DNA of 64,000 bases, from contig CM072148.1 in assembly GCA_036850595.1 (NCBI GenBank), forward strand, positions 1,221,160-1,285,159, read 5' to 3'. The DNA is from Rhyacichthys aspro (lineage: Eukaryota > Chordata > Actinopteri > Gobiiformes > Rhyacichthyidae). Every line of letters starts with the position of its first letter. Position 1 is the stretch's first letter. Position numbers and translations under genes: made by a program. This document shows positions 38,401-48,579 of the stretch, piece after piece. The notes below the pieces were generated by a model. The model was not told the origin of the DNA, ran no database searches, and saw nothing but the letters and a program-made list of their open reading frames with translations.

Positions 38401-38551
38401 GATCACAATGCAACATTAACTGATTTTCACTTTTCCAGGAGCGTCCAAAGACCCCTGGCTCCAGCAGCTGAGTGGAGTCTGTCCTGAAGAGGTCTTCTGC
38501 TGCAAAGACTTACATTTCATTCTGTTGTGCTTCACAGAAAGCGTGCACTAA
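31685..38551 (+). CDS. Unrecognised protein with SUMO-interacting-type motif and Cys/His cluster
   Basis: I do not recognise this gene. Exons joining without frame breaks: 31685-31799, 31875-31983, 32055-32148, 32889-33039, 33118-33226, 33494-33619, 33706-33768, 34302-34424, 34498-34653, 35320-35373, 35512-35729, 36115-36194, 36644-36733, 37251-37328, 37391-37495, 37579-37678, 37813-37879, 38003-38010, 38090-38137, 38439-38551; 668 residues. EIIILSDDD (residues 9-17) has the hydrophobic core plus acidic tail of a SUMO-interacting motif. Next is a likely metal-binding cluster: C69-x2-H72, C92-x2-C95-x-C97-x2-C100, C107, C112, C116-H117-C118, H121. The remaining 500 residues look alpha-helical with no known domain. 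Without the 8-nt micro-exon the protein would end at 38125 with a different tail. I infer a nuclear, SUMO-linked role from the motifs alone. Confidence 0.8.
32271..32575 (+). repeat. Dispersed repeat family 3, copy 1
   Basis: About 300 bp (GACGTCTGCTGCAGAAACAG, GGAAACATTCAACTGTTTCT, TTTGAGTTTGTACAGGTTCT) recur inverted at 53475-53790. It lies in the intron after the exon ending at 32148. Confidence 0.8.
32822..32888 (+). repeat. Tandem 18-bp repeat containing four 3' splice sites
   Basis: TGTGTTTTCAGTGTGGGT repeats three times and ends in TGTGTTTTTCAG, so AG acceptors occur at 32833, 32851, 32869 and 32888. Only the last keeps the frame of the Cys-cluster exon. The upstream ones add 55, 37 or 19 nt and lead to a TGA. 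Confidence 0.85.
34790..35285 (+). repeat. About 70-bp tandem repeat in intron
   Basis: Four to five copies of a unit with TGGATTTGGGTGAGTTTAAA, GGACTGTAACTGGTTTTAAG and TGGTTTTAAACTGGTTA. The left third is degenerate. Located between exons 34498-34653 and 35320-35373. Confidence 0.85.
35403..35469 (+). repeat. (GT)n microsatellite
   Basis: About 30 GT dinucleotides with three TC interruptions, 40 bases upstream of an acceptor (35511). It creates spurious Val/Cys ORFs. Confidence 0.95.
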
Positions 38552-38633
38552 CGGCCCACACTGGGATCTGCAGAGTTTATTTTGTTGATTTCTTTGCTAA
38601 TCATTTTGGGCTAAACATAAGTATCACAGTTAA

Positions 38634-38639
38634 ATAAAA
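38634..38639 (+). terminator. Poly(A) signal of the SIM/Cys-cluster gene
   Basis: AATAAA 83 bases after the TAA at 38549-38551. The convergent smcr8 ends at 39226 on the other strand, so the two 3' ends face each other over about 0.67 kb. Confidence 0.6.
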
Positions 38640-39225
38640 CAAATCATAGGAAGTATTGCACTGCACTTTTAATTAAAATGGCTGATACAGTCACTTGGGC
38701 TCATGGACGCAGAACATTCAGCGACGGTTGCTCTGTCACTGAACATGGTTTAACCTTCTCAGGCTGATTATTTGTGTGAAAAAACTAACAAGGCTTTATT
38801 AAAACACTTTAGATTTTTATTAAAATAAATTCTGTCAGAAGTCTGTGTTTCATGAACTGTTTGGAGGTGAATAAACTCGGGCAGAGCACCACAGAAACAT
38901 GTCTGTTTCCTTGTCGTCCACACAACAGCTGACTAAGGGTTTAACTTTGGAGAGTTTACTGTTGAGTGAAGCAGTAGTACGTTGTGTGTGATGCCTGCAC
39001 AGTGCCCTCTAGAGGAGTGGAGGAGTAAACATGGCCTGACTGCCCTGTGTGACGCACAATGACAGAGCAAAACGTGGCAATTAGAACATGTTTAAAGTGA
39101 CAGTTTGGACTTTGATGATGAGTATAATTCAGTTAAAATCCCTCAGATTAAAAGTATTGCACTGAAGTCCACTAAACAGATCAGAAAAGTCACTAAAACA
39201 ACCCTGGTGCTGGTTCTGTGCAGCT

Positions 39226-42200
39226 CTACGCAGCAGCAGTGTTTCTGTGCAGATGCACTGAGCTGTAGGTGAAAGTTAAAACTGGAGGTCCACGGCCGGC
39301 GTGGCGCTGAGCGATCAGGTCCGACAGGAAGTGCAGAACTCTCAGGTCACAGTGTGAGTCTGGAGCAGAGTCCTGCCCCGCCTCCTGTGCCCCTCCTGCC
39401 CCTCCTGCCCCTCGAGCTGCTGCTGAAGTGAGGAGGCGCTGCTGGAACTCGGGGCTGAAGGTGTAGAGCAGCGCCTGGTTCTGCAGAGCGCTCAGACCAC
39501 TCTCCAGGTGCAGCAGGTACGTCAGGCCTCGACTGAAGCCACACTGAGGCTCTGCCAATCGACCAATCAGAGAGCCCGAGTAGGACGGAGCCCGCAGAGT
39601 CCTCTGGTCCAGGTCCAGCAGGGCCAGGTACCGGCTGTAGCGCGTCAGAGAGTGAAGGACTCCGGCGGAGCAGCTGGATGTAGATCTGCATCAAAAAGTC
39701 AAATCAAACTCAACAAACACTGAATAAAACCTTTAAACACTGCAGGAACAGGTCTGACTTTACTTTTAAATTCTACAGTAAACTGTGCTGCATACTTATA
39801 CTAAACTAAATGTATTTTTAACTTAATTTAAGATGCAACAATTCCATGTGTTAACTGTTTATCTTCCCTTAATTGTCTTTGTAGGATTTTCATTTAATAA
39901 TTGCATATTGCAGTGTTATAGACCTGTAGAACATGTGAAAGTGAAGGCATCTGCTCCCATCATGCACTGCCACAACCCCTACCTTTCTGCCTGATAAAGA
40001 AAAAGTGTTTAAAGCTTGAAGTGATTGCTTTTATCTGAAAGGCTTCTTTAATTCTGACATAATCCACCTTTAGTTTAATAAAAACACAGGACTGAAACAC
40101 TGAGGGCAGTGTTGTGGAGTTACCTGTGGATGCCTATGAGCCTCCAGGTGAGCAGGTCGCTCAGCTGCAGAGCCGTGGTCAGACTGGGCATCACAGCGCC
40201 CCCTTCAGGACCAGGAGCAGGCAGGAACAGGCTCAGGCCGTCCACCGTCTTCCTCACCAAACCCTCGTCTCCTCCGATCACCACCAGAGGGCGTCCTGAC
40301 AGCAGACAGAGCACTGCATGCTGGGAGAATGAGTTCTGTCTGAGGAACCTGAGCGCCCTCAGCCCAGCCTTCCTCCTCCTCCTCCTCCTCTTGTCCGACT
40401 GAGCGCTCTTCAGGTTCTGAGTGGGAGAGGGAGGGTCCGAGGAGCCGGTGGCGCTGGTGCAGTCCGAGGTCTCGTCCACACTCAACATCCGGACCGGAGC
40501 CGAGGACTGGGACCAGCGAGTCACCACAGACAGAGGGTTCACCTGGAGGGTCTGCACCAGAGTCAGAGGAGCCGTAGACCAGGCTGGACTCGAGTCTAAC
40601 ACGTCCTCAGCTGAGACAGAAGACAAATGTTAAAACTGTCTCTGCTCACAGCCCTGAATCAGACAGAACCAGTCAGACTTCATTAAACACAATATTCACA
40701 ACAGTTTAAAAACAATGGTGGCTTTGTTTCACTGTATTTCACTCAGTAAAATAGAATAAAACAAATGTATTAAATAAATAAAAGAATTAATAAAATAAAT
40801 AAAATAAATAATTAAAATTAATAAAAAATAGAAGAAATTAATAAAAAATAATTTGAATTCAAATAACATGACAAAAAAAAAAATTAAAAAAAAAAAAAAA
40901 ATTAATTAAAATAAAAAAAAAAAAATAAATAAGCAGCCTCAAAGCCAGAAGGTTGAGGTTAAAACACAGCTTCTTCCAGAGGCTGTCAGACTGATGTAAA
41001 CAGTAGATATTAAGTCAGTCTAAGAGTAAATGCAGCTCTCCATCATGTTGTGTGTTCTTACGTTGCAGGTGTGTGTGTGCTGTCCCTGGTTTGTCCTCCA
41101 GCCTCTCTGTGACTCCTTCAGCCGCCGTGGAGTCGTGGTGTGGTTCTGTCGACTGTAGTTTGAGCTGACGGTTCGGGGACTCCTGCTCTCTCCTCCAGGT
41201 CACCGCGTCCTCGTCGTGGTCCTCGTCGTGGTGCAGGCCGTTACTCACAGGCGTCTGCAGCTCGGCCTCTTCGGTGATGGCCGTGAGGTCCTCGGGGAAG
41301 ATGGAGTCGGTGGTGCTCAGGACCTCGATGCTGTCCTCGCTGTTGGCCCGTCTGGCGTACGCTCGCACACGCTTCATGCACACGTCTCCCGGCACACGCC
41401 TGACCGGGGGGTCCGTGATCGGGCCGTTATCAGCTGAAAAACACGAAGGGCGTAAATTAACATGTCCATCTGCAGTAATCAGATCCAACTGTATTTTAAT
41501 ATAAATCATATCAATAACAACCTCTTGTATTTATGAAGATGGAGGTTGTCATTATGAGTAGATTTATCCAAATAAAAACAAAGCTCTTTTAACATTGTAT
41601 AGACATTCAATATCAACTTATTAAAGAGTAATTCATTTTATTTATGATTCATTTTTATTATCCTTGCGGTAGCTGCTATAATCCAAGAGTCAACACTGAT
41701 CAAACCAAAGGAAAGAGAAATAATCCTCAGGAGGAAGTAGTGTTAAAACTCCATCTGATGGATTTAAGGAACTGTAGCTTCACTTTTATACATCAGCAGC
41801 TTTTCCTCAAACCTCACAAACTCATATTAGTGAGTAAAGTTTACTCCGAGGTAACGCTCAGAGGGATGCAAAACATGCACAACGCGCAGTGCATTGTTCT
41901 AAATAACAATTAGTAGAATAGTTTATAATAAAAATAAATCTCTGGGGAAAATGACAAGATGGAGTGAGACAAATCAGCGAAGACCTGACACTGTATTCTC
42001 CAAAGACAGAGTTACTACGTATTTACTCCAATATTTACTCCAATATTTACTCCAATGACCAGTATCTGATCCACTTTTGTCTGAATCTAAATGGTTGTAA
42101 CTCATTCCTGGAGAACAGTGGGACGTACCTCTGCCGTCAGACCCAGCCATGACTTGCTGCGTCCTAAAAGACTTCTCTGTCCCCAGGACCTCGATGCTGT

Positions 42201-45200
42201 CGTTGCTGCTCACGCTGCCGGTCATCTCCATGGAAACCGCCGGGTCAGGGGTCGCCGTATGTCTGCGTTCGGACTCCATCTTAATTGAGATCTCTTCTAC
42301 GCAGGAGAAAAACGAGTCTACGCTCAGTGGCTCCGCTTCGAACGCCTCTGCGCTACTTCTAGCTTCGTTCATCCCCGTTTTTGTCTTCTTCTCCTCCTCT
42401 TCCTCCTCCTCGCCGTCGTCCGGGGCCCACAGCTCGAACAGGAAGTTGGTGAGCGTGAGACCTTTGGACAGAGAATGAAGAACCCCGGAGGTTCGTAGGA
42501 CGCTCCTGTCTCCTCTCAGACGCCGCTCTGTGTCCGACAGCTGCTCCTTCATCAGGGACAGAAAGTAGGCGTTGCACAGCTCATGGAGGGGCTTCAGCTG
42601 CAGCTCGGACCGGGGCAGAGAGGCGGCCCGGGTCGGCGGGGGCTCCGAGGGCAGGAAGGAGCTGTCGGTCAGGGAGTCGGCGGGGTCGTAGGGCAGGAAG
42701 TCGGGCTGTTTGAGCTTCCTGTTGGGGTAAGAGGTCACCTGGCGCAGGAGTTCTCTGTGGTTTAAGATGGAGTGCTCGACGGATTCAAGCTCAGAGTTTT
42801 CTTCAGTGACGCCGTTCGCTGCCGGAGAGAGCTTCGACTCCTGCTTCAGAGACATCCGCTTAAACCTGAGAGAAAAACACTAGATTAAAAGAAGCCAGTA
42901 TGAAACATGTGTAATAGGAAGATAAAAGACATTAGTGGCATTAACTCTTAAATCTATGTGGACAAAGCTTTATTTCTGAGTTAGATTACATCTTGTCGTT
43001 CAAGCGTGAAAGTCCATAATAAAAATATGCACCAGTCGAGCAAAGAAACTGGACGAGCTCTGACCCTTTCTGTGAAGAACAGTCGAACGGAAAATCCACA
43101 AATGATTCATCGATTGATTTCATAATGCCTAGTCAGATCAGAGATTATAAAAGATATAAATAAAAGAATAAGTTGACACTGCAGACAATACAAGGACATA
43201 ATTCAACCCCATTTTAACATGATTCTGATTGAGCTCTTCTGTCTTTCACTGTTTATGTCACATTTAGACACATTCATGGTGTTAGATTGAGAAAAGGAAG
43301 TGAATCTTAACAAGAGGACGTTCCAGGAAGTTTAATAGCTGCAGATGAAGTGTATTTTCAGCTGAATATGTCTTTTAACAGAGAAACAGCTGAAAAAAGA
43401 AAAGCATCAACAGAGAAAAGGGAGACAACGTAAAACACAGATAAATACTGTCAATTCAATCACGTAATGTTTAACGAGGAGGAGATAATTGTCGTCCTGA
43501 CGCTGAAGTCACAGCTAAGCTAACGCTAAACTCTAAACTTCAGTTTGGTCAAATGGATTAGTATTTTGTGTTTTATTTTTTAATAAAAGAGAAGCAGGAG
43601 AGGTCCCTAGGCTGCTTTTGGAGGAGAGTCTGAGTCAGGGACAAGAAAAGAAAAACAGGAAGTGGAGCTTTAAGAAATGTAATGTACTGTGACTATGTGT
43701 TGCTCTTCAAAGAATCAATCAGATGTGTGCTTTTATGAGTAAATGAAGTGGTACAAACTCTCTCTCTCTCAGAGTCTGTCAGAGAAATGAAGTTTGGAAT
43801 TAAGAGGTTAGAAAAACAAAGCGCTACATAAATACATTTATCATTTACCCCTGAGACTTACTCCAGATCCTGTAGTTTCCTCTGCAGCTCCATAGAAAAG
43901 GCCTGTCTGTTCCCCGTCTTGAGACTGTCGGCCGCCTGAGAGAAGCACGTGGACAGCTCCGAGAAGTTCTCCATGAGTTTGGTCTGGTCCGAGCAGACGT
44001 AGGCCATGCAGAAGGGACGCACCATGCCCCTCGCCTCCAGGTCGTACAGGGTCACGTGGTGCACGAAGGCGAAGGCGTCCTCCGCGGAGTCTCCCAGGAC
44101 CACTTTGGAGTCCTCGCTGAAGTTGAGTCTAGGGCCGGAGGAGGAGGGCAGGACGGGGCCGGACGCCTGGTAGTCCACAGACATGATACGCACCGAGAAG
44201 TGGTTGAGGTCGAAGGAGCCGATGACTCTGGGGTCGTCCGGGACGGTCAGGACGGGGCTGGGTCCCACCTGGACTCAACGGTATGAACAAAAGTGATTGA
44301 TAAAAGATTATGGTCAGATTTGAGTTAGACACTAAACAAACTCTGATAGAAACTGACCATAAATGTTTTGTTTTTGATTCAGAACTGTGCCAAGTTTTAA
44401 AAAGGTGTGAAGATCTGCAGGAAAATAAAAAAGCTAACAATATACAATTAAAAGGTTTTGTTTTTAGTCAAAATGGAAAAGTGAATAAAGAGACAAAAAC
44501 CTTCAATTTTTAGAGTGATTAGACTTGACTTAAAGCAGTTTCCCTTTGGATTAATACAGTTGTCACAATAGCTCATGGACACAAACAATAAAATAAAGAC
44601 GCTCGATCAAAACCTGTCCAGATCCTTCTCAAACTGAAACAGAGGAACTGCTCAAACTGTTGCTGTTTTGACACAAAACCAGACCAAATATGGATTTGAT
44701 TTAAAATTGTCTTCTGTTGTTTCACTTTGCCTTTTGTAAACTAAAATAAATATAGGCTCTCTCAGACCACTCAGTTGAGCAGCTCACAGAAAGACTTCCA
44801 TAAAACTAATGGCATCTTCCCAAAAAAAGATGGCTTTCTTGATTTTGAAGTAACTTTTAGCCGAAAAATATACTTCTCTCTCTCATGTTGATGGTTCTTA
44901 GTGTGTATGTAAGTGAAAATGGCAGAATGAGAGAGGGAATAAACAAATGGACTTGCACAGACAGGTTTAACTACTTTAATTCCTGTGTATATGTTGTTTT
45001 TTTTAAGTATAATTCTCATTTAAGTGGCTTTAAAGTGAGCAGCACACGAGGGTTTTATATTAAGCCACACAGATAACTCCTGCTGTACTTCACATATTAG
45101 ATCAAATGGAAGGATATGAGCCAAGAACAGTGATAAATCTAATAATAGCTGCTGGAGTCTGGATTTAATGAATGTGGGTTCAGGGTCAGGTCTTTACTCT

Positions 45201-46590
45201 GTCCACACAAGACAAACTCTGCAGCTGTCGACTAGTTTTTAATCCAGCTGCACAGATTTATTCAAGAGGTAAACAAAAAGACATTATGACACAAAACTGA
45301 AATATAATATATATTTAAATAAATTGATGGTGATACTATAGACTTCAACATTTTTCACATTCAAACTTGATATATTGGCCTTTCACTGATTTTAATGTAA
45401 GCTCTGATCAGTTAATTAACAACAGCAAGTTCTCTTCTGTCTCAAATTACTGTACAGTCAATAAAAGTCTCTTAGAATCATGTCAGACTTCAGCAGAATG
45501 TACTGGGATTTATGATGCAGTATTTCATTTTTAAGGAACAGGGATAAAAGAATAAATGTGTGAGTGAATGAATAAAAATACAACTAACTTCCCGCGGTGG
45601 CACAGTGTTTAAATGTAAAGGTTCATCTTCAGTTCATCATTTTATGAATTCTCTTGATGAATGGTTTTGTCTGGGATTACATGGTCTGGTTTAGTCCAGT
45701 CTGGTCTGGTTTTGTCTGGGATTAAATGGTCTGGTTTAGTCCAGTTTGGTCTGGTTTTGTCTGGGATTACATGGTCTGGTTTAGTCCAGTCTGGTCTGGT
45801 TTTGTCTGGGATTACATGGTCTGGTTTAGTCCAGTCTGGTCTGGTTTAGTCCAGTCTGGTCTGGTTTAGTCCAGTCTGGTCTGGTTTAGTCCAGTCTGGT
45901 CTGGTTTAGTCCAGATCCTTCTCAAACTGAAACAGAGGAACTGAACTGTTTCTGTTTTGAAACTCAGACCAAATATTGATTTGATTTAGAATTGTCTTCT
46001 GTTTTTCACTTTGCATTTTATAAACTAATAAAAATAAACTTACATACATAAAAGTAACGTAAACTATGAAAGTTTACGTTACTTTTTTTTATCCAAACCG
46101 GAATAAAACTTACACAGAACTGTTTATGTGGATTCTTGGTGACGTGTAGGAGATCAGTGAATTTACAAACTCACACAAGTCCATCTGGTCCATTTTTGGG
46201 ACCAATAGTGTCCCAAACCAAGTATTTAATCCTAACTTTTCAGAGTTTTCAGTATCATCCCAGAGAGCCAGAGTAGTTTAAGAACCACTGGATTAAAAAG
46301 GAACTGTCACATTTAATGAAGCCTGTTTTAGGGATTATTTCACGTCAGTTTAAGCCACACACAAAAGTAGACACAATCTGCTTGAATGTGTAGAGACACA
46401 CCTGCTCGGAGAACTCTGCCACGAGGATGAAGTCTCTGTTGAAGCGCGCGGAGGAGCTCCAGGGGTTTTCTGGAGGGAACAGCGGCACGGACAGGTCCTC
46501 GGGCAGGTTCCGCGCCTCCTGGTCCTCCTCCGGCCCCTCCGAGAAGCCCTCTGCCCCGGAGAAGGCCAGCAGGTCCGGGGAGCCGATCAT
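39226..46590 (-). CDS. smcr8: SMCR8, DENN-family subunit of the C9orf72 complex
   Basis: Exons in transcript order: 46590-46402, 44268-43862, 42865-42129, 41433-41062, 40610-40124, 39685-39226; 2652 bases, 883 residues (human 937). The start matches human in length and wording (SVPLFP, FNRDFILVAEFSEQVGP). LYDLEARGMVRPFCMAY contains R143, equivalent to the human GAP arginine finger R147. Two copies of a conserved linear motif in the disordered middle (SNDSIEVLGTEKS, SEDSIEVLST) are retained, and the C-terminal DENN part has ALRFLRQ, VVIGGDEGLVRK and RYSRYLALLDLD. With C9orf72 and WDR41 it forms a lysosome-associated complex acting on small GTPases in autophagy. A longer acidic tract (EEEEEEE, about residue 345) is local. 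The final 15 residues differ from the human end. Confidence 0.95.
40745..40935. repeat. A/T low-complexity tract
   Basis: AATAAATAAA-type and poly(A) sequence with almost no G or C, in smcr8 intron 4 (between exons 41062 and 40610). Confidence 0.9.
43300..43660 (-). repeat. Dispersed repeat family 2, copy 2 (inverted)
   Basis: Reverse-complement copy of the element at 26345-26580 and 59040-59400. It includes an internal insert (about 43430-43500) that neither other copy has in full. In smcr8 intron 2. Confidence 0.75.
44460..44760 (+). repeat. Dispersed repeat family 1, copy 2
   Basis: Second copy of the 21985-22250 element, followed directly by the family-4 block at 44847-44905. In smcr8 intron 1. 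Confidence 0.7.
45665..45912 (+). repeat. TCTGGTTTAGTCCAG tandem repeat
   Basis: A 47-bp unit (TTTTGTCTGGGATTACATGG plus TCTGGTTTAGTCCAGTCTGG) collapses on the right into a 20-bp unit TCTGGTCTGGTTTAGTCCAG repeated about five times. It runs straight into the family-1 fragment at 45906. Confidence 0.9.
45906..46040 (+). repeat. Dispersed repeat family 1, copy 3 (partial)
   Basis: Matches the right half of the family-1 element from CAGATCCTTCTCAAACTGAA onward. The left half is missing, replaced by the tandem array at 45665-45912. Confidence 0.7.
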
Positions 46591-47150
46591 GGTCGCGCGG
46601 GACAGGCTCGAGGCTCCGGGCTCGCGCTCAGGGCATCACAGGAGCCGGCGCTTTGATGTGCAGTGCCGCGTGCAGTGCGGCCGCAGGATCAAACATTTCT
46701 GAGCCGCCAAAGGCCTTCTGTGAGTCAGCGGTTCCGACGCGGCTCAACAACAACACAAGGACCCTCTCCAAACTTATTACGACTTAAAATAAACTTATCC
46801 AGCCATATTCACCAGAGCTGCATCAAATAAAACCGAAAAACAGCCGCGAGATTCTACTTTAAAGTTAAAAACACTTTGTAAACAAGCGGCAAACTTCCAG
46901 GAGAAGCGAAAGTTCCCTGCGGCGGCAGTCACACGGTTAGCTAACCTTTGTCCATGGATTTCTGGAGTTCCTCTTTTAGGAAAATAACTCAGCGACAGCC
47001 TTCCACGCCTCGTGTTTTGGAGTCATGCGTTTTTGAGGAGCGCACTGGGCCCGGGGAGAGCAGCCGGGCCGCGGACGCACCGGAGCCGGTCTGGAGCTCA
47101 GTCTGGACCGGTCTGGACATCTGACACCCCCAAGGCTCCTTTAAACCAAC
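46591..47150 (-). promoter_or_regulatory. smcr8: smcr8 promoter/CpG-rich 5' region
   Basis: GC- and CpG-rich sequence immediately upstream of the smcr8 ATG, in a neighbourhood otherwise AT-rich. No convincing TATA box. Presumed housekeeping promoter. Confidence 0.5.
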
Positions 47151-47195
47151 TACACAACATCCGGCACACCTCTTCACATTAAAACTAATAAACTG

Positions 47196-47924
47196 CAGAG
47201 GTGGGACCGAGTCACTGTCACAAGTTAGTCTCGAGTCTTTGTCCTCGAGTCCCGAGTTAAGTCCCAAGTCCTGTACGTCACCATTTCAAGTCCTTTCTAG
47301 TCTTTACATCAACACTAATATTATGTTAAAATTAAACAATGTAGGCTTTTAAATCTGTTTTTATTTAACAAAAATATAAAGTAAGTACAACTGACAAGTG
47401 TTTGTATTTCTATTGAACATTTATTCAAAAAAGTATTGTCATAATGATTTTTTTTTCTATGCTTTGGTGTCAGTGATTTACAAAGTGTGTCTTTTTGTCC
47501 TTTGTACCAGAAAGATTTAATATTAAGTAGTAAAGCCCTGTAGCACTGAGCTTTACAGAGAAAAACTGCTTTATGCACACTTTTCAAATAACATACTTTT
47601 ACATCTGACATCAAGATGTTAGCAGCAGATCCAAATCAAACTAAAACCTGTTCAAATCCAACTAAAACCCCAACAATTTTTTTTTTAAATTTTATTTGTG
47701 TTGGGTGTGTTTGTGTAATGTGGACTTTGAGTCTGCAATAAAAGTTTGATTGATTAATCTTTGGGAGGAGCATCAGGTCTTTTCAGAGACTCAAGTCCAA
47801 GTGAAGTCTGAGTCTGGTTCAAGTCCAAGTGAAGTCTGAGTCCAGTTACAAGTCTTTTTTACGTTTTCTCAAGTCAGAAGTTATTAAATTCGTGACTCAA
47901 GTCTGACTCAAGTCCACACGTCTG
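47196..47924 (+). mobile_element. Non-autonomous hAT-like DNA transposon (about 729 bp)
   Basis: Imperfect terminal inverted repeats: CAGAGGTGGGACCGAGTC on the left against CAGACGTGTGGACTTGAGTC read inward from the right. Flanking 8-mers ATAAACTG (47188-47195) and ATAAGTTG (47925-47932) match at 6 of 8 positions, as expected for an old hAT target duplication. Subterminal runs of CAAGTCC/GAGTC are typical of this fish repeat. No transposase ORF. It contains a nested piece (47613-47672) of Tc1-like sequence joined to the 21-bp repeat. Confidence 0.7.
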
Positions 47925-48018
47925 ATAAGTTGTAATAGTAGCTAACAAAAACTTACCATTTTACAGCAATTAGAAATTAATACGCAACAGACAGAGTGAG
48001 AATCTACAGAAATACCTT

Positions 48019-48024
48019 TTTATT
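48019..48024 (-). terminator. mief2: Poly(A) signal of mief2
   Basis: AATAAA on the minus strand (TTTATT on plus), giving a 3' UTR of about 550 bases after the stop at 48580. Confidence 0.6.
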
Positions 48025-48579
48025 GCAATTTCCCGGGTCAAAACAAACAAACAAACAAGGCAAAAAGTTCTCCCCAAGTCATAGTCATTCACACAATTTA
48101 AAAGCAAGTACATAAAACCATTAGGAACCTAAATCAGATGAAGAGGTTGCTTATTTACACAGAACAAGAGGAACTAAAGAGCAACACACATTCATATGTA
48201 TCGTAAAAATATACATGAGTTATACAAGTCCACGTCAGCGTTTAAATGCAGCAAACATCATTATCCTGCATAGTTACGTTGATTAAAGATACACACAAAC
48301 CCCCAAAAATGTCTGATCTAAGGCTTTTAAATCCTTGCTTTTAACAGATACTAGAACGTATGTGGCGCGTGGTTCTGTAAATATGGTGCTGCACAAATGG
48401 TATATTCCTGAAGCAAAGAACTGAATATGCTCATGAACTGTCCCTAAAAGGTTTTGGCAAGTTTTCTTTGCTCAGAATAAATATCCACCACAGACATCGC
48501 TGTGGCCCGTTTCTTTCACTGAAAGAAAGTAGCTGCAAGCACTAAGAAATACAATTACACTTCTGATAGATATTTGAAG

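Noticed and set aside
45661..45849. 62-codon ORF reading SGLVQSGLVLSG
   Set aside because: Translation of a tandem repeat in smcr8 intron 1.
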